Shown here one piece after another: positions 1 to 7,768 of a stretch of 64,000 bases of DNA. Location: the NCBI RefSeq assembly GCF_030077735.1, contig NZ_JASJEU010000005.1, positions 78,830 through 142,829 of the forward strand, written 5' to 3'. The DNA comes from Gordonibacter faecis. Lineage in GTDB: Bacteria > Actinomycetota > Coriobacteriia > Coriobacteriales > Eggerthellaceae. The notes below the pieces were generated by a model. The model searched no databases. It saw nothing but the letters and a program-made list of their open reading frames with translations, and was not told the DNA's origin. How positions within the stretch are numbered: position 1 is the stretch's first letter; every line of letters starts with the position of its first letter. A program made the position numbers and the translations under genes.

Positions 1-811
1 GGCTGGCTTCGAAAATACCGGCGCCGCAAAAAAGATGACGTTTGATGAATTTAAGGAAAAGCAGTACTACGCATTCCCTACAAAGGAAAAGTGGGAAGAT
101 CTGCCGGTCGGCCTCAGCCAGTTCCATGACGATCCCGAAGGGCATCCACTCTCAACACCTTCTGGTAAGTTGGAATACTATTCCACGCGTTTGGCTGACG
201 AGTTTCCCGACGACAAGGAACGTGGCCCCGTACCTCACTGGGTGGATGAAGGCGCAGGCCATCAGGAACGGCAATATCTCGAACGTGGGAGAAAGTACCC
301 ATTCCTTCTCGTATCAAACCATCCACGCTGGCGTGTCCATGCGAACCTCGACGACGTCACCTGGTTCCGCGAAATGGAAGAATACGTAAAAGTAACCGGT
401 CCCGACGGCTACAAGTATGAGCCGGTGTGGGTGCACCCGATCGATGCCGGAAAGCTCGGTCTGCGCACCGGCGATGTCGTTAAGCTCCACAACGAGCGTG
501 GCGCTGTGCTGGGAGGCGTACGCGTAACCGAACGCATCATGCCCGGCGTCGTCTACCAGGATCATGGCAGCCGCGTCGACTCTATCGTACTTGGACGCGG
601 AGGACTCGACCGCGGTGGCGCGAACAACCTCATCGCACCATACGCAACTACTTCAAGCCACGCATTCGGAGAAGTGACCAGCGGTTTTTTGGTGGGTGTG
701 GAAAAGGTAGATGTATTCAAGCTCGCCGAAGAATATCCCGAGGCCTTCAACCGCGACTACGATCCCGATTGCGGCCTCGTCGCCACGGCGCGCGTCGTGG
801 AAGGAGCATAG
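1..811 (+). CDS. Molybdopterin oxidoreductase large subunit, C-terminal part (transhydroxylase/catechol dehydroxylase-like)
   Basis: The frame is open from base 2, so the gene starts outside the window and only about 269 codons are seen. They cover the end of the catalytic part and the C-terminal molybdopterin-dinucleotide-binding barrel, recognisable by the FLLVSNHPRWRVH stretch and by a segment with LGLRTGDVVKLHNERG. The stop overlaps the leader of the next gene, an iron-sulfur subunit whose form is typical of pyrogallol-phloroglucinol transhydroxylase and of the related gut catechol dehydroxylases. On that basis the enzyme probably transfers or removes a hydroxyl group on a phenolic substrate in the cytoplasm. 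Substrate, cofactor ligand and N-terminal signals cannot be judged from this part. Confidence 0.8.
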   Translation, partial: AGFENTGAAKKMTFDEFKEKQYYAFPTKEKWEDLPVGLSQFHDDPEGHPLSTPSGKLEYYSTRLADEFPDDKERGPVPHWVDEGAGHQERQYLERGRKYPFLLVSNHPRWRVHANLDDVTWFREMEEYVKVTGPDGYKYEPVWVHPIDAGKLGLRTGDVVKLHNERGAVLGGVRVTERIMPGVVYQDHGSRVDSIVLGRGGLDRGGANNLIAPYATTSSHAFGEVTSGFLVGVEKVDVFKLAEEYPEAFNRDYDPDCGLVATARVVEGA

Positions 812-815
812 CATC

Positions 816-1634
816 ATGGGAAAAGTATTTGTATTCGATCACGCAAAGTGCAACGGTTGCCGCAACTGCCAGATAGCATGCAAAGACGAGCACGTCGACA
901 ATGACTGGTCCCCTTGGGCAAAACCCCAACCTGACACCGGCCACTTCTGGACACATATTGAAGAACGTGTCTGTGGCCAAGTGCCAAAAGTCAAGGTTTC
1001 TTACCTGCTTCACATCTGCCAACACTGCGAGAATGCACCCTGCATCGAGGCTGCACCGGAAGCGGTTTTTCGTCGAGACGATGGCCTGGTCATCATCGAC
1101 CCAGAAAAGGCAAAAGGTTTGAAGGAACTTGTCGAAGCGTGCCCCTATGAAGCCATTTTCTGGAACGAAGAACTTGAGCTTCCTCAGAAGTGCACAGGTT
1201 GCGCGCATCTCGTTGATGCAGGAGAGGTTCCTCACTGTGTCGATGTGTGTCCTCATGGCGCTTTACGCTTCGGCGATGAAGAAGATTTTGAATCCGAATT
1301 GGCAATCGCCGAAGCGCTCGTACCAGAGCGTGCAAAAACAGACTGCCCACGCGTACACTACCTCAACCTTCCCAAGCGCTTCCTCGCTGGTCTTGTTGTA
1401 GACCTAGAGGCAGACGAGGTGGTAATCGGCGCAAAGGTTACGGCAGAAAACGTGGATTCTGGGGAAGTTCTAGTTACCGAAACCGACGAATTCGGCGATT
1501 TCTGGTTCCACTGTGTTCCCGAAGCCAACTGGAAGCTCTATGTCGAAGCCGAAGGCTATCTCTCTCGCATGCTGGAAGCTTCCACCGTTGAAGAGGACCG
1601 CAACGTAGGACCTGTGCAAGTGTTCGCGAGCTAA
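816..1634 (+). CDS. Iron-sulfur subunit of transhydroxylase-like molybdoenzyme, with beta-sandwich tail
   Basis: This 272-residue protein passes electrons to or within the molybdoenzyme encoded just upstream. The ATG at 816 is chosen because AAGGAG lies at 801-806 and MGKVFVFDHAKC is the usual family start. Twelve cysteines suit three [4Fe-4S] clusters: C12, C15, C18, C22; C68, C71, C76, C109; C126, C129, C141, C145. The position that is normally the fourth cysteine after C76 is alanine (A80), so C109 probably replaces it. Residues about 190-272 form a carboxypeptidase-regulatory/Cna-B-like beta sandwich (GAKVTAENVDSGEVLVTETD, then FGDFWF). That extra domain is known from the small subunit of Pelobacter transhydroxylase and is not present in ordinary DmsB-type subunits. 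Four bases separate it from the large-subunit stop. Confidence 0.85.
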   Translation: MGKVFVFDHAKCNGCRNCQIACKDEHVDNDWSPWAKPQPDTGHFWTHIEERVCGQVPKVKVSYLLHICQHCENAPCIEAAPEAVFRRDDGLVIIDPEKAKGLKELVEACPYEAIFWNEELELPQKCTGCAHLVDAGEVPHCVDVCPHGALRFGDEEDFESELAIAEALVPERAKTDCPRVHYLNLPKRFLAGLVVDLEADEVVIGAKVTAENVDSGEVLVTETDEFGDFWFHCVPEANWKLYVEAEGYLSRMLEASTVEEDRNVGPVQVFAS

Positions 1635-1702
1635 GTAGGTAATAAGGGGAGCGGCGGGCGACGGGCCTCGGTCCGCGCTCGCCGCCTGAAAGGGGTGAAC
1701 TC
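1635..1702 (+). promoter_or_regulatory. Intercistronic hairpin before the transporter gene
   Basis: A GC-rich stem, GGCGGGCG at about 1653-1660 pairing with CGCTCGCC at about 1676-1683 (one G-U pair), lies between the iron-sulfur gene and the transporter. There is no T run, so it is more likely an RNA processing or stability element than a terminator. The transporter ribosome site AGGGGTG (1691-1697) follows. Confidence 0.4.
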
Positions 1703-3127
1703 ATGAGTTCTGAAGCCTTGAAGAAAACATTCTCTGTCAAGGGAGTAGTGGGCATCGTCTTGTCGATCGTCGTCATGATCGCATCATGCATGGTGCCAGG
1801 CACCGAAGCACTCTCCCACGAGGGAGCTATGGGCCTGGGCATCATGGCAACGGCCGTCATTCTCTGGATCTGCGAGACTTTTCCCGCAGGAGTCACCGGC
1901 ATTCTCGTTCTCGTTTTGGCGGGAATGTTCAACGTCGTTCCGCTCAAAACGGTGTTTTCCGGATTTGGTGGCACGACGGTGTTTTTCGTCATCGGCGTGT
2001 TCAGCCTAACCATTCTGATGATGAAGACAAACCTGGGACAGCGACTCACCAGAAGGCTTGTCAAATGGGCCGGTCCTAACTCCAAGAAACTCGTACTAGC
2101 GTTCATGATAGGCTCGGCGCTTATCTCTACCGTTATGACCGACACGGGAGCTGTTGTTATCACTATGGGTTTGGCACTTCCGTTTCTGGAAGCCATCGGT
2201 CACAAGCCCGGCCAGTCCAATCTTGGAAAATGCCTGATGATAGGTGTAGCCTTTGCTGCCATCATGGGCGGATTCTGCACACCCGCTGGACACTCCATGA
2301 ACGTCTTGGCGCTAGGTATGCTCCAAGAGTTTAACGGCGCAAGCATCGGCTTTTTGCAGTGGATGCTCGTGGGTGTTCCCTTCGCCATTGTTCTCATTCC
2401 CATTTGCTGGATCTTCCTCGTCAAAATCCTCAAACCCGAGCCCATCACTGAAGGCGATATCGAAACTATTCTTTCGGGAACGAGCGATTTGGGCAAGCTC
2501 AGTACCTTGGAGAAGAAGGCACTCGTCATGCTCATCGGCATTCCGGTGCTGTGGATTCTTGGCAACTGGATTCCCCTGCTGGATACCACAACCGTAGCCG
2601 TCATTGGTTTGGCTATTATGTTTATGCCCGGCATGAATCTACTCGAATGGGAGGATATGCAGAAAGGTGTTCCGTGGAATATCGTTCTCATGCTGGGAGG
2701 CATCTTATCTCTGGGATCCATTTTGGGAGCAACTGGCGGAGCCGCTTACATAGCGAACCTGTTCCTTTCCAGTGGCGTGCTTGCCATGGATCCTTTGGTT
2801 GCACTCCTACTGATTGGCGCGTTTGCTTACCTACTTCACACGTTTTTGCCCGTCGCACCCGCAATCCTCACCATTTTCCTGCCTCCGCTTTTTGTGTTCG
2901 CTGAAGCAGCTGGGATTCCGCCTGCGGTTCCGATGCTTATCATTGTGGCCATTGTGTCCGGAAACTTCATCTTGCCGCTGAATCCCACGATCACAGTAGC
3001 GTATGCGAAGGGCTACTTCACGTTTGCCGACGTAGCCAAAGCAGGCATCATTCCTGCAATTATCTTCGTGGCGATACTCGTTCCTTGGGTATCCTTCATG
3101 GCCGGGACTCTTGGATTAGGTATGTAA
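1703..3127 (+). CDS. DASS/SLC13-family anion transporter
   Basis: A 474-residue integral membrane protein with roughly 11-12 hydrophobic segments. It fits the divalent anion:Na+ symporter (DASS, SLC13, CitT) family: two inverted halves with helical hairpins, the GFGGTTVFFVIGVFSL region near residues 90-105, a MTDTGAVV loop, and a late FILPLNPTITVAYAKGYFTFADVAKAG segment near the C-terminus. Family members carry di- and tricarboxylates or sulfate with sodium. Here it follows a phenol-modifying molybdoenzyme and probably brings in its acidic aromatic substrate or exports the product. The start has AGGGGTG eight bases upstream. The substrate is inference from context only. Confidence 0.85.
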   Translation: MSSEALKKTFSVKGVVGIVLSIVVMIASCMVPGTEALSHEGAMGLGIMATAVILWICETFPAGVTGILVLVLAGMFNVVPLKTVFSGFGGTTVFFVIGVFSLTILMMKTNLGQRLTRRLVKWAGPNSKKLVLAFMIGSALISTVMTDTGAVVITMGLALPFLEAIGHKPGQSNLGKCLMIGVAFAAIMGGFCTPAGHSMNVLALGMLQEFNGASIGFLQWMLVGVPFAIVLIPICWIFLVKILKPEPITEGDIETILSGTSDLGKLSTLEKKALVMLIGIPVLWILGNWIPLLDTTTVAVIGLAIMFMPGMNLLEWEDMQKGVPWNIVLMLGGILSLGSILGATGGAAYIANLFLSSGVLAMDPLVALLLIGAFAYLLHTFLPVAPAILTIFLPPLFVFAEAAGIPPAVPMLIIVAIVSGNFILPLNPTITVAYAKGYFTFADVAKAGIIPAIIFVAILVPWVSFMAGTLGLGM

Positions 3128-3197
3128 CTTTCTTCTTGATGTCTGGGGGCTCTAGCAATGACACCTGTCTCCCTCAAGCGCCGCAAACGTCAAGAGG

Positions 3198-3419
3198 CTA
3201 GCGACGGTCAGAATTAGGCCTCAAAAGCTCATAAGCTTCGATGTTTAAGCTATCAGCAATTTTCTGGAGATTTTTAACCGACACGTTGATACGCCGCTGC
3301 TCAATCCCTCCGATATACGTTCGATGGAGGTTGCAGACGTTTGCAAGCCCCTCCTGTGAAAGGCCCGTACGCTTTCGATAGAACCTGAGATTTGCTGAAA
3401 GGACGTCAAAAATATCCAT
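3198..3419 (-). CDS. Small XRE-family DNA-binding regulator, C-protein-like
   Basis: A 73-residue protein that is almost entirely one Cro/CI helix-turn-helix: LSANLRFYRKRTGLSQEGLA, then TYIGGIEQRRINVSVKNLQKI. Size and the YIGGIEQ pattern resemble controller (C) proteins of restriction-modification systems, but no methylase or nuclease gene is near. It lies convergently behind the transporter and may be an orphan or a remnant of a larger element. Bases 3420-3560 upstream of it are AT-rich, contain its promoter region and no further gene that I can support. Confidence 0.7.
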   Translation of the reverse strand: MDIFDVLSANLRFYRKRTGLSQEGLANVCNLHRTYIGGIEQRRINVSVKNLQKIADSLNIEAYELLRPNSDRR

Positions 3420-3565
3420 GTCGTCTCTAATGATCGTAGTGCTAGTACCTCATTATTTTGAGTAAGCGCCTATGATATATCGACAGAATATAAGTAGCAT
3501 TTAAGGTTCAAAGGAGTGAATAATCACAGATTAGACTATAGATAGCCAGTTCAAGGAGGTCTTGT

Positions 3566-3599
3566 CATCTACCCGTGTTGTCTTTTGCACGGGTAGATG
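3566..3599. repeat. Perfect 12-bp inverted repeat
   Basis: CATCTACCCGTG (3566-3577) and CACGGGTAGATG (3588-3599) are exact reverse complements around a 10-base loop, TTGTCTTTTG. An AAGGAGG sequence sits just before it at 3552-3558, with no convincing start codon at the right distance. The repeat lies beyond the 3' end of dxr and could stop or protect that transcript, although no T run follows on either strand. Confidence 0.6.
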
Positions 3600-3649
3600 C
3601 ATTTACCTTGGCGGCATGAGAATAAGGGTATCGAGAACTCTGGAACTAC

Positions 3650-4981
3650 TTACGATAGTCGGCGGCGGGCTTCGGTGCGCGACCAGGTGTCGAGGGCTTC
3701 TAGTTGGTCGAGGCTTTCTACCTGCTGCACGCCAGCACGTTCGTGGGCGTCCATGACGGCTTCGACACACGCGGCTATGCCCAGGTAGGAGCTTTCTTCG
3801 GCAAGAAATGCGGCCACGGCCACCTCGTTGGCAGCGTTCATGACGCAAGGCAGTGTGCCGCCCACTTCACCCGCGTGGCGCGCGAGCGCGAGGCAACGGA
3901 ACGTGTCCTCATCGGGCGCGGCGAACTCGAGCGACCCCAGCGTGCGGAAGTCGAGCGGAGCCACCGGCGCGTCCCAGCGCTCGGGGTAACTGAGCGCGAA
4001 CTGGATGGGAATGCGCATGTCGGTGGTACCAAGGTGCGCCTTCACGCTGCCGTCGGCGAATTCCACCATGGAATGGATGGCACTCTGCGGCTGCACCACC
4101 ACGCTGATGCGGTCGTACGGCATGGCGAACAGGTGGTGCGCCTCGATAACCTCAAGGCCCTTGTTCATGAGCGTGGATGAGTCGATGGAAATTTTCGCAC
4201 CCATATTCCACGTGGGATGTGCGAGCGCCTGAGCAGGCGTGATGTTCGCCAACTCGCTGCGCGTGCGACCGCGAAAGGGGCCACCGGATGCGGTCACCCA
4301 CAGGCGCGACACCTCACGCGCGTCCTCGCCGAGCAGGCATTGGTAGATGGCGCCGTGCTCTGAGTCGATAGGCATGAGCGCGCCAGCCGGGCCGGTGGCA
4401 GGTGCCACGCCGGATGCACGGCGCTGTTCGTCCACCTGAGCGGCCAGCGGCATGATGAGGTCGCCACCCACCACGAGCGATTCCTTGTTGGCCAGCGCGA
4501 GCACCTTGCCTGCGCGCAGCGTTTCGTAGCTAGCTCGCAGGCCCGCCGCGCCCACCAGCGCGTTCACCACGATGTCGGCCTCGGGGAGCTGGGCCAACGC
4601 AGCAACCGCTTCTGCGCCAAACCCGAGTGTTGGCTCGGAAACTTCGCCCGCTGACGCCGCGCGGGATCCTTCAATTACGGCCGCTTCGCGACCTTCGCGC
4701 AGGATGGCAGAAGGAGCAGCGTCGCACTCGCTGACGAAGCGAGTTGACTGCTTGGCCAGAATGACACTCCGCAGTTCATCGGCCACAGCTTCGCCTGCTA
4801 GGCGCTCGTCGCCTACGGCCAGGTGGCGCACGCCGAACTCGCGCGCCTGCGCCAACAACTCAGTCGCCCGCGTACCCACGGCCAGCCCCACCACCTGGAG
4901 CTTATCCGCATGCCGTCGCACCACGTCAAGCGTCTGCGTACCAATAGACCCCGTAGACCCCAGAACCACAATGCGCTTCAT
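3650..4981 (-). CDS. dxr: 1-deoxy-D-xylulose 5-phosphate reductoisomerase
   Basis: Converts 1-deoxyxylulose 5-phosphate to 2-C-methylerythritol 4-phosphate with NADPH, the committed step of the non-mevalonate isoprenoid pathway. The NADPH-binding start KRIVVLGSTGSIGTQTLDVV, the ALANKESLVVGG motif, metal and substrate residues in MPIDSEHGAIYQCL, and the ASGGPF and HPTWNMG motifs are all present. The ATG at 4981 follows GAGGGTGA; an open frame runs 13 codons further up but lacks a ribosome site. The protein has 443 residues against about 390-400 usual. The extra length is mainly an insertion at about residues 72-120, rich in Ala, Glu and Ser, after the first Rossmann segment. It is the last gene of the pyrH-frr-uppS-cdsA-dxr series. 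Confidence 0.95.
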   Translation of the reverse strand: MKRIVVLGSTGSIGTQTLDVVRRHADKLQVVGLAVGTRATELLAQAREFGVRHLAVGDERLAGEAVADELRSVILAKQSTRFVSECDAAPSAILREGREAAVIEGSRAASAGEVSEPTLGFGAEAVAALAQLPEADIVVNALVGAAGLRASYETLRAGKVLALANKESLVVGGDLIMPLAAQVDEQRRASGVAPATGPAGALMPIDSEHGAIYQCLLGEDAREVSRLWVTASGGPFRGRTRSELANITPAQALAHPTWNMGAKISIDSSTLMNKGLEVIEAHHLFAMPYDRISVVVQPQSAIHSMVEFADGSVKAHLGTTDMRIPIQFALSYPERWDAPVAPLDFRTLGSLEFAAPDEDTFRCLALARHAGEVGGTLPCVMNAANEVAVAAFLAEESSYLGIAACVEAVMDAHERAGVQQVESLDQLEALDTWSRTEARRRLS

Positions 4982-5032
4982 ATGTTCACCCTCTAGGTCA
5001 CCCTTAATGTAGCTTTGCACGTATATTTACCG

Positions 5033-5181
5033 AAAATGGCAGAAAGGGCGCTTTGTGTACGGATTTTTGAGGAGCCCGGCAAACGCGACTATCGGCCACC
5101 TGGGATTATGTCGCCCACTATTCCTTTCGCTCGCCTCTGAGCGCCTGAAATCCGTACACAAAACGCCCTTTGTGCCATTTT
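5033..5181. repeat. 149-bp element bounded by a 34-bp imperfect inverted repeat
   Basis: Arms 5033-5066 and 5148-5181 are reverse complements at 32 of 34 positions; both contain TGTGTACGGATTT or its complement. The 81 bases between them have no open frame of note. It lies in the 228-base gap between dxr and cdsA, inside an otherwise tight operon. Length and symmetry suit a miniature inverted-repeat element or a long RNA hairpin. I saw no flanking target-site duplication and no second copy in this window. Confidence 0.7.
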
Positions 5182-5209
5182 CTGCCTAACGGTCGGCGGA
5201 ACCCAAAAC

Positions 5210-6124
5210 CTAATAAGGGATGCACCCGCCAACCACCAGCAATATAGCCGACGTCACAGCCACCAGGAACAGTGAGTCACACCGGTCGAGCAGGCCTCCG
5301 TGACCGGGCATTATGGTGCCGGAGTCTTTGAAGCCGGAGTTGCGCTTGATGCGGCTTTCCGCCAAGTCGCCCAGCACGCCCATGAGTCCGCTGATCACGC
5401 CAAATACGATAGCCTGCGGGATGCTCATCACCACACCGGGCACCAGCGTCATCAAGCACCAGAACACCGCCGACCCCGCAAGCCCCGCCAGAAACCCTTC
5501 CCAGCTTTTCTTCGGCGATGTGCGCGGTGCCAGCTTATGCTTGCCAAACTTGCTTCCCACCAGGTAGGCAAAGGAGTCGTTCGCCCACACGCTCAGGAAA
5601 ATACCCAGCACCAGCACCCCGCCCCACGGCGCCTCAAGCGACTGGCGCACCACGATGATGCTGGATAGCAGCATGCCGCAGTACGCAGCGCCAAAGAAAC
5701 TCACGCCCACGTCGGGCACACGCGCACGCATCCAAAACACGTACCACACGATAAGTGCCAGCAGCAGCGCCAGACTCACGTAGAGCGCGCCCTCTATGCC
5801 CAGGAAAAATACCCCAACGGGGTACAGCATCGCGGCCACAATGCCCAGCATCTCGTTGGGTAGTTTCGCGTCAGCGCGCAGCATGTAGTAGAATTCGCCA
5901 GCCGTAATGCCGGCCATGGCCACCAGCAGCGCCAGTGTAGTCCACTCGCTCACCAGGATACACACCACCGACACCGCAATGTAGATGAAGCCCGTACGGA
6001 AGCGCACCTGGAAGTTCGTGGGATTCTTCAGCTTCTTGGGGGTTTTGTCCTGCGCGAACTCTTTGAGTCGCTCTTTGCGCGAGCGCTCGGCGGCAGCAAG
6101 CTCGGCGTCCGTTCGATCGGACAC
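5210..6124 (-). CDS. cdsA: Phosphatidate cytidylyltransferase
   Basis: Makes CDP-diacylglycerol from phosphatidic acid and CTP at the cytoplasmic membrane for phospholipid synthesis. The family signature is clear near the C-terminus: GDLAESRIKRNSGFKDSG followed by MPGHGGLLDRCDSL. About eight membrane segments follow a basic 45-residue cytoplasmic N-terminus. It has 304 residues. The start is GTG at 6122-6124, one base after the uppS stop, so translation is probably coupled to uppS. It lies in the classic lipid and isoprenoid order uppS-cdsA-dxr. Confidence 0.95.
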   Translation of the reverse strand: MSDRTDAELAAAERSRKERLKEFAQDKTPKKLKNPTNFQVRFRTGFIYIAVSVVCILVSEWTTLALLVAMAGITAGEFYYMLRADAKLPNEMLGIVAAMLYPVGVFFLGIEGALYVSLALLLALIVWYVFWMRARVPDVGVSFFGAAYCGMLLSSIIVVRQSLEAPWGGVLVLGIFLSVWANDSFAYLVGSKFGKHKLAPRTSPKKSWEGFLAGLAGSAVFWCLMTLVPGVVMSIPQAIVFGVISGLMGVLGDLAESRIKRNSGFKDSGTIMPGHGGLLDRCDSLFLVAVTSAILLVVGGCIPY

Positions 6125-6125
6125 G

Positions 6126-6950
6126 CTACTTCACCGCCCCAAACCGACGATCGCGCCCCTGAAACTCCAACAGCGCCCGCAAGAACTCGTACCGATCGAA
6201 GTCCGGCCACAGCACATCCGTGCACACAAATTCGGAATAGGCAATCTGCCACAGCAAAAAGTTCGACACGCGCATTTCACCACTCGTGCGAATGAGCAGG
6301 TCAGGGTCAGGAATGCCCGCGGTATAGAGGTGCGCCGCCAACGCTTCTTCAGACAGCGGCTCCGGCGTGCGACCCTCACGCAGGGCGGCGTGCGCTTCAT
6401 CCATATAGGCCTGCACAGCGTCGAGCAGTTCCACGCGTCCGCCGTAGTTCACGGCCACGATCAGTGTCATGCCGTCGTTGTCCTTCGTTTTCTCCCACGC
6501 CTTGGCGAACGCGTCGCGCGTTTTTTTGGGCAGCGCGTCGGTGCGCCCGATAGTCATAACGCGCACGTGTTCCTCGTGCAGGCCATCCACCTCGGCAAGC
6601 ATGGTGGTGGCAAACAGGTTCATAAGGCCGATGACCTCGTCCTGCGGCCGCTTCCAGTTCTCGGATGAAAACGAGTAGATGGTGAGGTAGCGCACACCCA
6701 CGTCTGACGCGCAGCGAATGGTTTCGCGCACAGCCTCAATGCCGGCCTTGTGCCCGAACAGGCGATTCTTGCCGCGCTCCTTCGCCCAGCGCCCGTTGCC
6801 GTCCATGATAACCGCCACATGCTCCGGCACCGCCGCAGGGTCAAGCTGCGTCGGATCAAGATCCGCCGGCGGGTTCGGAAATATGTACTCAAGCGGCTTA
6901 TTCAATAAAGTAGCGCTTTCTGGTTGAAGTTCAAAAGCACGAGCCAACAA
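6126..6950 (-). CDS. uppS: Undecaprenyl diphosphate synthase
   Basis: Cis-prenyltransferase that builds the C55 carrier lipid for peptidoglycan and wall polymers. Signatures present: HVAVIMDGNGRWAKERG (substrate Asp and Asn), GHKAGIEAVR, YSFSSENWKRP, and RTSGEMRVSNFLLWQIAYSE with the C-terminal metal-binding part. The catalytic core begins about 43 codons after the listed start. That start is TTG without a good ribosome site, so the true start may lie inside, for example nearer 6905. The gene ends one base before cdsA. Length is up to 274 residues. Confidence 0.93.
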   Translation of the reverse strand: MLARAFELQPESATLLNKPLEYIFPNPPADLDPTQLDPAAVPEHVAVIMDGNGRWAKERGKNRLFGHKAGIEAVRETIRCASDVGVRYLTIYSFSSENWKRPQDEVIGLMNLFATTMLAEVDGLHEEHVRVMTIGRTDALPKKTRDAFAKAWEKTKDNDGMTLIVAVNYGGRVELLDAVQAYMDEAHAALREGRTPEPLSEEALAAHLYTAGIPDPDLLIRTSGEMRVSNFLLWQIAYSEFVCTDVLWPDFDRYEFLRALLEFQGRDRRFGAVK

Positions 6951-6980
6951 AAGGGCACAGGTTGATAGAGGGTGACACAG

Positions 6981-7142
6981 GTTGGCGTAGTAAGTCAGCG
7001 AGAAGCGTCGAGGTGCCCCGAATTGCCGTGAAAGCTTGAGGAAGCGTACTTAAGTACGCGACGAAAGCTTGGAGCGGCAAGGCGGGGTGCCGCGACGCTT
7101 CGCAGCGTCGAGCGGTTGCGCGGGCCGTAGGCCCGCGCAACC
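6981..7142 (+). repeat. Intergenic covarying hairpin element, copy A
   Basis: First of three related elements in the window (others at 15753 and 40077). It starts with GGCGTAGTAAGTCAGCGAG, continues into an outer stem (GAAGCGTCG with CGACGCTTC), encloses an inner hairpin around AAGCGTACTTAAGTACGC, returns through CGCAGC and ends in a perfect 13-bp hairpin (7114-7126 with 7130-7142, loop GTA) that touches the frr stop codon. The 5' part is closely similar to copy C read on its minus strand, while stem bases differ with matching changes on both sides. Confidence 0.75.
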
Positions 7143-7699
7143 TAAATCTCCATCACTTCCGCTTCCTTCTTCTTGAAGGCAGCTTCCACTTCGGCTACGT
7201 ACTTGTCGGTGAGTTTCTGCACGTCAGCCTGGGCGCGGCGCTCGTCGTCCTCGGGCAGATTGTCGTCCTTGACGGCGCGCTCCAAAGCGGCGTTCGCGTC
7301 CTGGCGAGCCTTGCGCACGGCAACGCGTGCTTCCTCGGCGTACACCTTGCACTGCTTCACCAGTTCACGACGGCGCTCCTCGGTCAGCGAGGGGAACGGC
7401 AGGCGGATGACCGACCCGTCGTTGGACGGCGTCACGCCCAAGTCGCTCTCCAGAATAGCGTGCTCGATAGCACCTAGAACGCCCTTGTCCCACGGCTCGA
7501 TGACCAGCATGTGCGCGTCGGGCGTCTTGATGCCCGCCATCTGGTTCACCGGTGTCGGCACGCCGTAGTAGTCCACCTTGATGCGGTCGAGCAGCATCGC
7601 GTTCGCGCGCCCCGTGCGAACCGCGCCGAAATTATCGTGCAGCGACGTGAGGGCCTTCTGCATGCGCTCCTCTGCCTGCGCCATGATATCGTTGACCAT
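7142..7699 (-). CDS. frr: Ribosome recycling factor
   Basis: Splits the post-termination ribosome together with EF-G. The 185-residue length is standard. Family features run through the whole chain: the N-terminal helix with VRTGRANAMLLDRIKVDYYG, the domain II part GVPTPVNQMAGIKTPD, and the C-terminal helices with LPFPSLTEERRRELVKQ. The ATG at 7699 follows AAAGGA. It comes after pyrH, the usual partner. A strong hairpin (7114-7142) directly follows its stop codon. Confidence 0.97.
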   Translation of the reverse strand: MVNDIMAQAEERMQKALTSLHDNFGAVRTGRANAMLLDRIKVDYYGVPTPVNQMAGIKTPDAHMLVIEPWDKGVLGAIEHAILESDLGVTPSNDGSVIRLPFPSLTEERRRELVKQCKVYAEEARVAVRKARQDANAALERAVKDDNLPEDDERRAQADVQKLTDKYVAEVEAAFKKKEAEVMEI

Positions 7700-7768
7700 A
7701 TCCCGAATCCTTTCACCCGGCTCCTTGCGGCGCGCCCGGCCGCAGCCGACGCGCGTTTGTGCTTGCGC

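Noticed and set aside
711..815. Longer N-terminus for the first iron-sulfur subunit
   Set aside because: It would overlap the large-subunit gene by about 100 bases and lacks a ribosome site; the ATG at 816 has AAGGAG and the family start.
3562..3756. Possible short gene from TTG 3562 after AAGGAGG
   Set aside because: The start is only a few bases from the ribosome-like site, the product is Arg/Gly-rich without family features, and the frame runs antisense into dxr.
7114..7142. Rho-independent terminator after frr
   Set aside because: The stem is perfect but no T run follows on the minus strand, and it belongs to the repeat element; kept as part of copy A.
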